Shown: positions 9,644 to 20,129 of the stretch, in pieces
How positions within the stretch are numbered: the stretch's first letter is position 1
Layout of the letters: each line of letters opens with the position of its first letter
Source of the DNA: Emiliania huxleyi CCMP1516
Lineage: Eukaryota > Haptophyta > Isochrysidales > Noelaerhabdaceae
DNA length: 64,000 nt
Reading direction: 5' to 3'
Assembly (NCBI RefSeq): GCF_000372725.1
Contig: NW_005202176.1
Span: 291,152-355,151 of the forward strand
The notes under the pieces: model-generated
The model's database searches: none
Seen by the model: only the letters and a program-made list of their open reading frames with translations
What the model was told of the DNA's origin: nothing
Program-made: the position numbers and the translations under genes

Positions 9644-11364
9644 TCATACGGATCGCATGGTGGCTCTCTCGCCGTCGGGGCTGCCCTCCTCCTCGGCGGC
9701 CAGCGGCGGCGCGTGGCGGAAGCGCTCGTTCCACGCCGTCGCGTTGGCATTGACCTTCAGCCGGAGCGCGTCCGGGAACATAAGGAGCGGCCAGCAGCCG
9801 GTGCGCGTGTAGACCCTCCTCATGATCTCGGGCTTCAGCGTGCCTTGTCTCGAGCTCTTGTCTACATGATGTATGATGTAGGCGAGGCATCGGTCGCGGT
9901 CGAGAATCCCACTGCTGCTCGTGCGGAAATTATAGCCGCGCGGTAGCTCGTAGACCGGGTGTCGCTTGAAGTACGCGTGCCACACCGCCTGATCGCTACC
10001 ATCGACAGCGGCGTCGGCCGGCAATGAGCGCATCGCCTCGAGCATCTCAGCCGCCGCCTCTCGCGACGGCCGCAAAACCATCATTCCGCTGTTGATCCCG
10101 CCTTGCGGCTGCAGAGCGTCCGGAGAGTGGAAGACGGCGGCGGGCGCCTCTACAGAGGCAAGGTGGTCGACATTCCGGAGCACCTGGCAGTCGTTATCGA
10201 GGAAGATGACCTTGTCAAACTGCACGAGCATTCCGGAGCACCTGGCAGTCGTTATCGAGGAAGATGACCTTGTCAAACTGCACGAGGCTGACCACCTGTA
10301 GCTTCAAAGGTGCCCGCGAATATCTTGCGCGCCCAGGCCGGCGGCGCCAGCGGCGCGACGGGCAGCATCCGCGCTTTGAGCGCCTGAAGCCGCTCCTCAA
10401 ACTCCGCGTAGCGCGTGGTGACGAGCGTGTGCACGGGCAGCGTGGTGGCCGTGAGGAGGAGCGAGTGGAGCAGGTCCACGAGCGAGCGGAACTGGTGCAG
10501 GTAGCGCCTAAAATCGCCGGGCATGTCTGGGTTCGGCGTGTAGCTGAGCACTGTCAGGATTGTCACGCGACCGCTGTCCGCGTTGGCGGGCCTCTCGATA
10601 ATCGCTGAATCCAAGGTTCGCCCGCAGAGCGACGACGCTCGGCACTGGAGCGGAGCCCAGTCGGCCGCCGGTCGCTGGAAGCACCCCGACTCGGAACATG
10701 GGCACGCCGAAGCAGGGAATGCATCATTTCGCGGCATACATCGTGTTGCATAGTTGGATCGGTAGTTGGGGTCGCACGAACAGGCGATCTTCGTCGTCCC
10801 TAGCGTAGGACGGCCACAAACAGTCCGGGTCGCGTTGGCACCACACGAAAATATGCCGTGGCAGCCGGCACTAACCCACATTACGTCGGCGTGCCCAGGC
10901 ACGCAACCGTAGTTCTGCGGCACGCCGTCAGCATGCCGTACGCGGCAAACCTGGGCAGCCGAGAGGTCGTTGCGCAGGCGCACCGCACACGTGTGGGCGA
11001 TGCGTGTGCGGTGCGCCTTGTATGTGGGCGGCAAGTGGGCAAGACTGTACGAGCAGTTGTATGCTGGACGACCTGGCGGGTAGCCACAGTGTACCGTATT
11101 CGACGCACAGCGAAATTTGCCTCGGCAGTTTGCGACCCACATGCTGTCGCTTGCAGCGTCACACCCGAAGCTGCGTCCCAGCTGACATGGCGCGAAGCTT
11201 GTCTGCCTCACGAGCTCGCACTGGGCGTCGTGCGACGCCCTGCGTGGACGCGCGGCTCGGTGAAGGCCGTCGCGCCGTCGAAGGTCCGGCGGCGGTGGCG
11301 GAAGCGTACACTCGATACAGCCATGCGCATGTGGGGGGCCAGTTCCCGAGACGGGCATGCGCAT
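9644..11364 (-). CDS. GT8-like glycosyltransferase with N-terminal Cys-rich modules, frame disturbed
   Basis: Two frames must be combined. The upstream frame (11364-10273; start uncertain) carries two similar Cys-rich modules: FGCDAASDSMWVANCRGKF...C and YGCVPGHADVMWVSAGCHGIF...C. It then gives the first half of a GT8/glycogenin-type domain (VTILTVLSYTP...). The downstream frame (10276-9644) continues with VQFDKVIFLDNDCQVLRNVDHL, where DND is the DxD-like metal site, then GGINSGMMVLRPS, DQAVW and a C-terminal His-containing region. Between them the frame changes by one base near 10305, and a 58-bp tandem duplication (10171-10286) also breaks frame unless one copy is spliced out. It may be a functional gene with an unusual intron, a pseudogene, or a site of sequence error. 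Predicted role: Golgi sugar transfer. Confidence 0.6.
10171..10286. repeat. 58-bp perfect tandem duplication inside GT8 coding sequence
   Basis: Copies 10171-10228 and 10229-10286 are identical. On the coding (minus) strand the unit contains CAAG|GTCATC and CCAG|GTGCTC. The duplication therefore creates a 58-nt segment beginning GT and ending AG whose removal restores one copy and the reading frame. Confidence 0.95.
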
Positions 11365-12014
11365 GGGGGGGGTGCCGAGAAGGCTTCGAGTTGGACGTTC
11401 ACGTTGGAGACATGTGTCTCCAAACTGTGCGACAAACTGTGGCGCCCGCCGCCGATACGATTGTTATTTTTTTTCAGGAATGGCCGCTGAGAGGGGCTGG
11501 CTCCTAGCCCGAGAGGAGAGCTTCCGAGACCCACTACAAGACCACGCACGCATCATCCCGCGGCCTGGCGGTCGGCGGGATTGCAATCAGTCTTCGCGTG
11601 CTGCCTGTCGTTCGCTCGGGCGCCTTGGGCGTCGGGGTGGGGAGCAGGGGACGCGGCTCTGAGCGCCCAGCGACGCGTGCCGGATGGAGTCCGGCCGCGG
11701 GTGACTAGGGAAGTTCGCTCAGGATGTGTGGCAGTCAGTTTGGCTGAGTGTCTTGTCTTGTGGTTCTGTGTGTCGCTCCTGTGTGACCGTCATCGCCCGT
11801 CCTGCGTCCACCCATACCGCGTTGGTGTCCCAGTCGTTGGTCGGACTGTGTTTCGCCTTCCCATCAATCAATCGGCCGCTGCGTGCTGCACGCCCTGCGA
11901 GCGGGGCGGGGTGCGCACTGTCCCTCTGTGTTCGTGTCAAAAATCTCAAGAAAATAATATTTCTCGTACATGGCGGCCTGGAGCGCGTCCTACTCCGACG
12001 GGTGCACCACCACA
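11365..12014. other. Intergenic region
   Basis: No gene recognised. Mixed GC content with short T runs near 11465 and an A-rich stretch near 11940-11960. Overlapping frames on both strands show no domain or consistent coding character. Confidence 0.4.
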
Positions 12015-12518
12015 TCATTCCTCCTCCGCCGCGGACTCGGGCTGCGCCTCCGGTTCCACGGGCTCCGCAGCTGCCCCAACCTCATCTTCCACCCCAGCCT
12101 CCTCCAGCTCTGCTGCTGTCTGCGCCTCTGGCTCCCCACTCTCCATCTCGGCCCCCGGCGGAGGCCCCTTCGCCACCGGCTGCGCCTCATCCCCGTCTAC
12201 AGTAGGCTCTTCACCGTCTGCGGCCTCCGTTACCGTTGCTGTTGCCTCTTGTGCCCCCTCTACAGCCACCTCCACACCTGGCTCTGCCGAGGCTGGCGCC
12301 TCCGCTTCCTCTGCACCAGCCGCTTCGTCCTTCGCCATTACTAGCTGCCCTTCTCGCCCATCCTCCGCCTCCGCCTCCACCTCCGCCTCTGCCTCTGCCT
12401 TGCTCTCGGCCACAGCCTCTTTCTCCTCCGCCTCGTTCTCCTCCGCAGGCGTGACCGGCTCGACCCCAGCCGCCGTTTGCGTCGAGGGAAACATGGTCTC
12501 TGAGGACTGTTTGGCCAC
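12015..12518 (-). CDS. Acidic Glu/Ala-rich low-complexity protein, putative
   Basis: Open frame of 167 aa starting MAKQSSETMFPST. It is dominated by Glu, Ala, Pro and Val in 2-6 residue repeats (EAEAEVEAEAED, AEEAEAPASAEPG) and is strongly acidic throughout. No domain, signal peptide or membrane segment is visible. The opposite strand reads as Ser/Pro/Leu-rich shadow protein, so the acidic frame is the more natural one. Such composition suits a disordered acidic protein or the C-terminal exon of a larger one, and it could also be chance repetitive DNA. Confidence 0.4.
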   Translation of the reverse strand: MAKQSSETMFPSTQTAAGVEPVTPAEENEAEEKEAVAESKAEAEAEVEAEAEDGREGQLVMAKDEAAGAEEAEAPASAEPGVEVAVEGAQEATATVTEAADGEEPTVDGDEAQPVAKGPPPGAEMESGEPEAQTAAELEEAGVEDEVGAAAEPVEPEAQPESAAEEE

Positions 12519-13291
12519 CGTGTGCGCTGCCAGGCGATCCCGCGCTTGTGCATTGTGCCGTGGGTTGTTCCTATAGTTGTCAACGACAGCTTAAGGGGGG
12601 GCGGCATGCCACGGCCTGGCAGTGAGCGGCCGTACCGCATAAGCCACTGAGCCAGGAGGGTCAATGGCTCGAGATGCTCTCCCTCCTCGGTTGCTTTGGT
12701 ACATGCCTGCGGGAGCGGGAGAGGCCTGGAAGGGGGTGGGGGTGTGCGCAAGGGCAGACACCGCAGCGTCACCCGAAGCATCTCCTCCACGCCACACTCA
12801 AGGGAAGGAAGCAGCAACGTGCGCTCGAGGTACACACGCGCTGACTCGGCCAAGGGTGGCTGTAGGTCGGCCATCCTGCCAAGTGAAACGGCGCATCGCA
12901 TGGTTTCTTCTTTCTTCCCACCACAAAACTCGAATCCGGCGAAGCCTCTGTGATTTTGTGTCTCAGATCGCAAACCCTGTCAGTCAGCAGTCCACCGTCA
13001 GGTACGTTCGTAAGAGCTACACAGTCAACATTCTTCTGAAGCTGACCCCCAAACTCGCCGCTTTCCTCCCGCTGTGATTCTGTGTGGGCTCTGTGTCTTG
13101 ATTTGCCAACAATATACCTAAGACCCCCAAACCGTCCGTCCTGTTAGCATCTGTTATTGCATCCGTCATCAAATTTTAGATGGCGATCCCAGTAACAGGC
13201 CGAAGCCGTCACTGGCCGTCGGGGACGCACGCACGCAGTACTGCAGTAGTGCTCCAGCTCGTGTTCACCGCACAAAGCAGACAGTGTAACT
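12519..13291. other. Intergenic region with a dispersed element at 12967-13024
   Basis: No gene seen. The segment from ATCGCAAACCCTGTCAG to GTAAGAGCTACA (about 12967-13024) recurs in similar form at 35517-35572. Both copies lie shortly upstream of a + strand gene start. The region otherwise serves as the putative promoter of the proton-pump fragment. Confidence 0.5.
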
Positions 13292-14656
13292 ATGGCAGGC
13301 TACAAGGAGATTGGGGATGGGCCCGCTGCCGGTTCCGGGGTGGGCGCCGAGCTTGTGCCAAACTCAAAGGGCTGGACGACAGCCGAGGCGCGTGCGCAAT
13401 ATCACACGCCTGCGGCATAGCCACGGGAGTTAGCCAGCTATGGTAGTATGCTAGCGACCGCTCGTAAGCTGGCCGATTGCCGAATTACGAAGGAGCGGCC
13501 GAGACTGGTAGTTGGGGGCAGAGCGTCCTGAGTTGTGCCGCCGCCGCGACCGTGCCGCAGGCTAAGAAGCAGGAGGCAGTGTGGGGGCGCAACGAGATCC
13601 CCGAGGAGAAGGAGCCGCTGTGGAGGATGTTTGCAATGCAGTTTGTCGGCACGATGCCTGCCATGGCGCGTGCCCCGCCCATACCACCGACAGGGCCGCC
13701 TCAACAGAAAACTGACCCCCGACGACCTGTGCGGGGCAGATTGAGATCGCTGGCCTCCTCGCCTTCCTGCTCAAGTCATACGTCGACTTTTGGATCATTC
13801 TCGCGCTGCTGATGACCAACGCTACGCTCGGTTTTATTGAGGAGATGAACGCGCAAGCCTCCATTTCTGCTCTCAAGGATGGCATGATTCGCAAGCTGCC
13901 GGTGAGCCTCCCCCTGCCACCTCGACCAAGCACCGAGAAGGCCAGAGCGATACTTGTACTTGTCCTGTGGCGTCGCAGGTCAAACGCGACGGAAACTTTA
14001 CGCCGCTCGACATTGCTGAGTTGGTGCCTGGCGATGTCGTCTTCTTGCGCGGCGGGAACGTGGTGCCGGCCGACTGCAAGTGGTTGGAAGGTGTCCACGC
14101 CTGTCTCTCTCGGGACACTGCCAGGAGGTATCTCGTTCTGAGTCTTTCTATCCCGGGATAGGCGACGAGCTGGAGGTCGACCAGGCGGCGCTGACCGGCG
14201 AGTCGCTGCCGGTGCAGGTGCCGCGTGAGGACTCCGACGGCGAGCCCGGCTCGGGCAAGAAGCTGTGGTCAGGGTCGGTGCTGAAGACTGGCGAGGCGGA
14301 GTGCTTTGTGACGGAGACAGGTGTCCACACGATGATTGGCGAGGCCGCCAAGGCGATCCAGGAGTCGGGCGGCAAGCATGTTGGTGTCTTCGAGGGCAAG
14401 ATTATCCTTGCCGGCCGCGTGCTCATCGTGCTGACGCTGATCGCCGTCGGCTCGCTGCTCGTGTACCAGGTTGGCATCCGCGGTGTGCCGCTCGAGGAGG
14501 TGCTCGAGATGTCGCTCTCGCTCGTCATCGCGTCGGTGCCCATCGCGCTGCCCATGGTGATGAAGGTCACCCTCGCTGTCGGCGCCAAGGAGATGGCCAA
14601 GGAGGGTGGCATCGTCACCCACCTGACCGCGCTTGAGGAGATCGCCTCCAATCGCG
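13292..14656 (+). pseudogene. P-type (P3A) plasma-membrane H+-ATPase, N-terminal part only
   Basis: Exons 13292-13387, 13561-13665, 13740-13901, 13979-14090 and 14162-~14656 join in frame. Introns 1 and 2 are GC-AG, both opening GCGCGTGC; introns 3 and 4 are GT-AG. The protein matches fungal/plant-type proton pumps: RNEIPEEKEPLWRMFAMQFV, then the first membrane helices, the actuator domain with the dephosphorylation motif ALTGES, and helices M3-M4 including the SVPIALPMV ion-binding stretch, ending TALEEIASN. The next residues in this family should lead into the phosphorylation motif DKTGT, but no DKTGT, nucleotide-binding domain or M5-M10 is found downstream. Instead the sequence runs into a dispersed polypyrimidine element and an unrelated Lys-rich frame. 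Best read as a 3'-truncated copy; an assembly breakpoint is possible. Confidence 0.8.
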
Positions 14657-14659
14657 TGT

Positions 14660-14716
14660 TGCCGTCCTCCCATCCCTCCCTTGGCGTGTCTGTTTTGTTT
14701 CTTTCTTTTCTTTGTT
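14660..14716 (+). repeat. Introner-like polypyrimidine element, copy A
   Basis: Contains CCGTCCTCCCATCCCTCC, TTGGCGTGTCTGTTTT and a TTTCTTTCTTTTC tract. Related copies occur at 28155-28290 (+) and about 33741-33800 (-). This copy begins right after the last recognisable proton-pump codon, where an intron with a GTGTTG donor could start. Confidence 0.6.
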
Positions 14717-14819
14717 GACCTGCTGTCAAGCTCCTGCGTCCTGCACCCCGGACCATGCCATCCTGCTGTCCTCTCTTCCCGGCGAACCGGCATGGTTTTT
14801 TTTTTCTGACGTGACTTGA

Positions 14820-15365
14820 GTGAGTGCTCGGGGCGTCACCATTCCAGCGGGGATGATCTCGCCCACTGGCAGCCTCTTGCAGCCAAGTGGCCAGCTGGGG
14901 CAATCTGTGTTCGGGCCAGTCGTTCCGCCCGCCTCGCCCAAGAAGCTCGCCTGGCTGGCCGCTCATCACTGGAGCCACGCCGACGACCTCAAGCGGTGCA
15001 TGCGCGGAGAGTCATCGGAGGACGAGGGCGGCGAGAGCCCACGCAAGCGCAGCAAGCATGGAAAACGCAAGAAGCAGAGGGACAAGAAGAAGGACAAGGA
15101 GGACAAGGAGGACTCCCCCAAGTCTGTCATTCCCGCAGTGACGCCGCAGCTGTCTCCGCGCCTCGCAAACTGCCGCACCCTCCCCGGCTGCTACCGCTCC
15201 GCGGGGCTGCCCGAGGCGACCTGCAACGGCGCGCCGCTCATGCCAGGCCTCAACCTGTCGCCGCGGAGGGGCGGAAAACTGCCCGTCGCATCTCCGTCTC
15301 GAGCGGGGCTGGTGACGACTGGAAGGTACCCGCCACAGTTCCGCCTCGACTCGGGCTGGCCGTGA
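14820..15365 (+). CDS. Lys-rich hypothetical protein or exon
   Basis: Open frame of about 181 codons beginning at GTG, so it is probably an exon with an upstream acceptor; the first in-frame ATG is at 14853. The centre is very basic (RKRSKHGKRKKQRDKKKDKE) after an acidic SSEDEGGES patch, typical of a nuclear or nucleolar disordered region. The rest is Pro/Ser/Gly-rich. No domain recognised. It follows the truncated proton pump but is unlike the C-terminus of that family, so a link is doubtful. Confidence 0.4.
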   Translation: MSARGVTIPAGMISPTGSLLQPSGQLGQSVFGPVVPPASPKKLAWLAAHHWSHADDLKRCMRGESSEDEGGESPRKRSKHGKRKKQRDKKKDKEDKEDSPKSVIPAVTPQLSPRLANCRTLPGCYRSAGLPEATCNGAPLMPGLNLSPRRGGKLPVASPSRAGLVTTGRYPPQFRLDSGWP

Positions 15366-15771
15366 GAGCCCTGGCGCGCACTCGGGCGTGAGATGCCTGC
15401 CGCCCGGCGGCGAGAGCCCGATGCGGGGTCAAGTAGGGCCCTAGCTGGCGGCGTGGGAGGACGACGACGGATGTGCAATACGTTCGCGGGAGAGGCGGAT
15501 GACCGATGGTCGCTGTTGGTGGGGTGGTCTCGAGTGGGGTGGTGTTCAGAGGGTCGCCCATGGGGCACGGTGTTCGTTAGACGGCCCGACTGAGGATTGT
15601 GCAAAAACGCGAACGGGTTGGCAGATCGTTGCATGTTTTGGGCAGGTTTTGGGGTTCGTGGACGTGGTTCACCACTCTGGAGAGAGCCACGCTGGCGCCG
15701 AACCTGACCTGTCGGACCTTAAAAGAGCGCAGTCTAGCGCCTGTGGCCGAAAGGTTTTGTTCTTTTCACAG
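15366..15771. other. Spacer before the retroelement fragment
   Basis: No gene recognised. It ends in a CTTTTCACAG tract just before the retroelement homology begins. Confidence 0.4.
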
Positions 15772-16112
15772 CATCGACCTGCTGCTCCACGAGACGTTCG
15801 GCGGCGGCTTCTCGCCCACCGGCACCGCCGTTCTCAAGCTGCGCCGCCTCGCGCGCAAAGTTGCGCGCGGCAGCGTTGACCGCACGGCCTACTCGCCCAA
15901 GTACTCGCTCTCTTTTATGTCCCACCATGCAGAGCGCATCTCTCTCTCTGTTGTGCGAGGCGTGAACCGCGCCATTCGCTCTCACTCACCTGGCAACCCT
16001 GTCTGCACGTCTCGCGCGCGCGTGAACAGGGCTCCAGGCCCCAAATGACGTGTGAGTGTTAGAGTTGTTTGGTATTGAACCTCTCTTTAAGGTATTGCTA
16101 AAAATCTCTCTC
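15772..16112 (+). mobile_element. 5'-truncated retroelement copy (3' end only)
   Basis: Nearly identical to the reverse complement of about 48147-48445, the 3' end of the retroelement at 48-50 kb. Shared coding includes LLLHETFGGGFSPT, LKLRRLARKVARGS, YSPKYSLSFMSHHAERI and VVRGVNRAIRS, then a 3' UTR ending in GTTTGGTATTG...AAAAATCTCTC. Relative to the 48-kb copy it carries a 6-bp insertion after FSPT and a few substitutions. Typical of a 5'-truncated LINE-like insertion. Confidence 0.75.
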
Positions 16113-16172
16113 TCAGCTTCGCGGCTCGAGGAGTCTCGAGCTTCAGCTGGGCGAATCATCCAGAGACTCTAA

Positions 16173-16955
16173 ATGGCTCCAGACCGCGAAACACACACGT
16201 CGAGCCACCGCGAAGCCATGGCAATGCACCGGCTCGCTCACTTCTCCGCCGATCGCTCTCCGATGACCCCTACCGACCGCATTGCCTCCGCGGCACAGCG
16301 GCTTGCGCACGACTCCGCTGCAGTCGACACGCTCGAGGCCTCCTTCACGAAGCTGCTCAAGGAGCCACACCGCGAGCGTTTCCGCAAGGTCAACTTGAGG
16401 AGCCCTGCGATGCAGCGCGTCGCGGCAGTCGGCGGTGCGATGGAGATCCTGCACGCGACTGGCTGGGAGCACGCTCCGCACGGCCACCTCCTACTCAACA
16501 CGTTGGAGCCTCGGCTGATTGAGGCGGCGACCGCGGCTTTGCAAAAGGTTCAGGCGAGCCATCCGGGCTACCTTCGGGATCGCGAAGGCCGCAGAGCGGG
16601 CGCTGCGCGCGCCCGCGAGAGCGCGGAGGCCGCAGCGGCCGACCTGGCTCGCCGCCAGCACTTTGCCAGCATGCTTCCGGCGGAACCGGCTGAGGGCGCT
16701 GCGGGCGCGGCGGCCATCTGCGTACACCTGGGCGGCGAGAAGAAGGTTTGGCGGCGCTTCGACAGCAACATCGACACGCTGAAGGATCTCGTCCATTGGG
16801 TCTCCTCGCTCGAGGGCGCCCCTCCCTCCCCGCGGCTCGTGAATGTCACGCAGAGCCCGTCGCTGCCTCTCGACAAGGAGCGGCAGGCGGGCCTCTCGCT
16901 GCACCACCTGGACCTCTGGCCGTGCGGGCACGTGAAACTGGTGGAGTGCGCCTGA
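16173..16955 (+). CDS. PUB and UBX-like domain protein, putative p97/Cdc48 cofactor
   Basis: Intronless 260-aa frame with a compact 5' region. Residues about 47-125 match the PUB domain (LEASFTKLLKEP, RFRKVNL, RVAAVGGAMEILHATGW), which binds the C-terminal tail of the AAA-ATPase p97/Cdc48. A short Ala/Arg-rich helix (RAGAARARESAEAAAADLARR) follows. The C-terminal ~80 residues (ICVHLGGEKKVWRRFDSN... to GHVKLVEC) resemble a ubiquitin-like UBX fold. The PUB-then-UBX order and size resemble UBXN6/UBXD1-type adaptors of ER-associated degradation and endolysosomal sorting. The PUB call is firm, the UBX call moderate. Confidence 0.72.
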   Translation: MAPDRETHTSSHREAMAMHRLAHFSADRSPMTPTDRIASAAQRLAHDSAAVDTLEASFTKLLKEPHRERFRKVNLRSPAMQRVAAVGGAMEILHATGWEHAPHGHLLLNTLEPRLIEAATAALQKVQASHPGYLRDREGRRAGAARARESAEAAAADLARRQHFASMLPAEPAEGAAGAAAICVHLGGEKKVWRRFDSNIDTLKDLVHWVSSLEGAPPSPRLVNVTQSPSLPLDKERQAGLSLHHLDLWPCGHVKLVECA

Positions 16956-17310
16956 TGGCGTTCCGATCCGATCGTCGCAGACAAAGAGTAGTAAGTGGTC
17001 TTTCCGCGTTATGTGGGCTGTGAGTTCTTGTGTCCCTCGAGGGTCGCGGCCCGCAGGCAGATTTGTATCCCGAGTCGGCCCGCCGAACCTGTAGGGCCTG
17101 AAGGCTTCGTGCACTGTGGTCTGTTCCACCAACTAGAATTTGCGGGCCAGAATCAGTTTAAGGGGGAGGGACGCACGGCGCAGGACCAGGAGGCAGGACG
17201 CCAATTTTAAGTGTACGGGGTGGCTCTCACGAACATATACAAGCTGGACTGTTGACAAGATTTTGCCTCCCGGACTTGATATGTACGTGACCGGGTTTTT
17301 CTTCTTCAGC
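16956..17310. other. Intergenic region
   Basis: 3' UTR of the PUB gene and spacer. No gene or clear repeat seen. Confidence 0.35.
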
Positions 17311-17315
17311 CTGCA

Positions 17316-17841
17316 CCCGAGGGTTTTACCAAGCTGCCAACCCTATTCACCCACTCCGGGCCCTGGGCTGGTTGGTTGGTCCCGCACTCTGCGCACTCCA
17401 GGCCTCCAGATGTTGGTTGGTTAACGGGCGGCCACGCCGTAACGGTCGTAACGGCGCCTTCCCCTGGCACCCCAGCGCGTCTAACAGGCCACTGTGACCC
17501 TCGTGACGCAATTTCAGGAGATGGACAGTGGTGAGAAGATGGATCTGGGAGCCTGAAGAGACGTGAAATAGCCCATTTTGACCCATTTTGATGTCCTCGT
17601 GTTGAATACGCGGAGCGAAGAAATTATTGACCCGTGGGCGACCCTGGCAGGACCCTGGCCGGCCCAGGAGGTTGGATGGCTGGTCCCGCACTTCGCGCAC
17701 TCGGGCCCGGAAACAGTTGGTTGGCTGGTGGGGTCTTTTGCGCAGTGTGCGTGAATAGGGTTGTCTGTGCTTGTGCGTCTTGGGTCCGGAGTTGTGCGTT
17801 TATGTGAATAGGGTTGGCAGCTTGGTAAAACCCTTCGGTGC
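17316..17841. mobile_element. TIR-flanked non-coding element, MITE-like
   Basis: The sequence from AGGGTTTTACC to CCCTATTCAC (about 17320-17350) returns as its reverse complement at about 17808-17838 with a 31-bp match. The interior holds two related Gly/Trp-codon-like blocks (TGGTTGGTTGG...CGCACTC near 17370 and 17680) but no transposase. A sub-segment (CTGTGCTTGTGCGTCTTGGG near 17767) resembles the sequence at about 50133 next to the 48-kb retroelement, so the terminal sequences may be related. Confidence 0.6.
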
Positions 17842-17908
17842 TGGGGCCTCCTCGGCTCGGCGCACTGTACCCCGAGGAAGGGCCGCCTCCACGGCCGCCT
17901 CCCCGCGC

Positions 17909-20129
17909 ATGGAAATCGGCTCCGCGTACGGTCGCCTGTGGTCGATACAGCAGCTGTGTCCATTCGCCGACGCTGGCCTCAACGCGCTCGGCCTCCTCGG
18001 CGCCGCCGGCGCCGTCGACGCTCGACCAATCCTCTCGGACGGCGATTTCTACGTCCGTCTTCCGCTCTGCCTGCTCACCCTCTTCTACCCTACGCGCAAC
18101 GCGCTCCTCCTGGCGCACGTGGTGAACCTGGCGGCCTTCTGTGCGTGGACGCCCTTCGTCTGGGACCATCAGTATTGGGGTGCCGCGACGGAGGCCACGT
18201 TTGTGCTCCTCTCCATGCGCAGCGAGAGCGACTTTGTGGGCGCCGCTCGCGCACAGACGGCCTCACTCTACCTGGTTGCAGCCTTCTGGAAGCTCACCAC
18301 CTCGTTCCTCGACTACCGGACCAGCTGCGCGACCGTCCTCGTCGCAGAGGCGCTTACCCCTGTCCTTCTCGCAGCGCTCCGCTCGGCAGCCTCGCTCAGT
18401 CTCACCTACGCTACAGGCGCTCGTCGCGCTGCCCAAGCTGCTCCAGGCCGTTGCCTCCTCGGCCGCCGAAACCATCTTCGTCGCGGCGCCGGCTCTGACC
18501 TTGGTGATAGAGTTCGCCGTCGGCCCTCTCCTCGTGATGTCGCCGCGCCTCGGCTTCCCTCTCCTCTCGCCCCGCACCGCCGCACCCGCCCCTCCCCCCA
18601 CGCGAGTCCGCTCGCACACAGGCGTGCTACTCGGCCTCTCCTTCCACCTCGTGGTCGCCACCCTCCCCCTCAACTACGCGTGCGGGTCTGCCTCCGCAGC
18701 CCGCCCTCACAGCCCCCCCCCCCCCCCCACTCCGGCCACACACACAGGTTCTCCGTCAACTGCATCGTCCGCTACGGCCTCTTCATGCCACACCACGTCG
18801 CCGCGGCTCTACGGGAGGCCGCGTCGCTGGGGACTTGGACGGCAGTGCACGCCGCCGCCGTCGGCATCGCCGTGATTGGGTGCCGCCACCGCCCTGCTCC
18901 GCCCTCCCCTCGCTCCTCTAGCCAACACGCTTCTCCTCCGCCGCCGCCCCGACCGTGCAAGCAGGTGCCGCCACCTTCACGGCGGCATCGACACGCACTT
19001 TGTCGCGTGCGTGTGGCTTGCGGTCGTGTACGTGCGCTCGATGCTGATGACTTTGGGGCGCGAGCGGCAGGGAGGCGGCGACGCAGGCAGCACCTGGCAG
19101 CAGGCGTGGGACATGATCGACAGCGCCTGGGTCTTTTGCAGCCGCCACATCATCGTCGTCTCCAAGGATGCGATGCTGTCCCAGGACCAGCGCCGCCGGC
19201 TCAAGGAGATCGAGGCGGAGGAGAAGGCCGCCCTCCAGCAGGAGACCGCCCTCCCATCCACCCTCCTGCCACCGACCGGTCCCACGCCCCACACCCCGCC
19301 TCCCGCGTCCCGGCAGGTCAAGGCTGGCTTCAGCGCGCGCCGTGTCGCCATGGGCGCCTCCGCGCCAACCTGGCTCGTCGCTGCGGTGACGGGACTGACG
19401 CTGCTGTGGGGCGTGGCGCCGGCCGTGCTCGGCCTGCAAAACATGTCTGCCCTCACAATGTACGGGAACGTCAAGCACTGGGGCGGGTCAAACCACCTTC
19501 TCGTCCCGACCGGCCTCCTCCACCGCGCCGACGGGGCGGCGGGCGGCCTCGGCTCGCGGCTCTCGCTCGCGCTCGGCAACGACACACTCGTCCGCGTCGA
19601 GTCGACCGACTCTCGCCTCCTCGCCAGCCTCTCGCCGGCCGACTCGACGGACCAGCTGCCTCCGCGCGCGAGGCGGCTGATGCGGGCCGCCGGCGCGTCT
19701 GGCCGCTACTTTGGTGCCTACTACAGCCGGATGTACCACGGAGAGGGGCGCGGCGTGTGGCCGATCGGGGGCAACAACGAGTCGCCCGCACCCTACGCGC
19801 TGACTGCGTACGAGCTCTCCCGCCTCCTTGCCATGGCGCGCGAGCACGGCGAGCCCTTCTCCGTCCGGCTGACTCTGCTGCCGTTCCGCGCGTCTGCGCC
19901 CTCCTCGCCCGCGCAGTGGCGCGACTTTGACGGCCGCCAAGTGATCTTCTCGGAGGAGCCGGGAGCGAACCGGCGCAGCTGCGCCACTGTCGACGGCTCC
20001 CCGTGCAACGCGGCCGAGCAGACGCTGGCGGACGCGCCCGCGCCGCCTCGCTGGCTGCGGCGATTGCTGATGCAGTACCCAGTCCCGCTCCTACCGGATT
20101 CGGAGGGCGAGATCCACTGCAGTGCGTGA
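17909..20129 (+). CDS. Multi-pass membrane protein, HTTM/gamma-carboxylase-like
   Basis: Start MEIGSAYGRLWSIQQ. Exon 1 is 17909-18373; a 43-bp GC-AG intron (18374-18416) joins LTPVLLA|ALVALPKLL. Later exons contribute LLVMSPRL|GVLLGLSFHLVVATLPLNYA, FSVNCIVRYGLFMPHHVAAAL, HFVACVWLAVVYVRSMLM and, from about 19317 to the stop, a long terminal exon. Junctions around 18565-18625, 18680-18748, 18880-18985 and 19245-19316 are approximate. At least seven hydrophobic helices are visible. The C-terminal region LGLQNMSALTMYGNVKHWGG followed by SNHLL recalls HTTM-type proteins related to vitamin K-dependent gamma-carboxylase (family recollection, moderate). It ends with a soluble ~200-aa domain. Substrate unknown. 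Confidence 0.6.
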
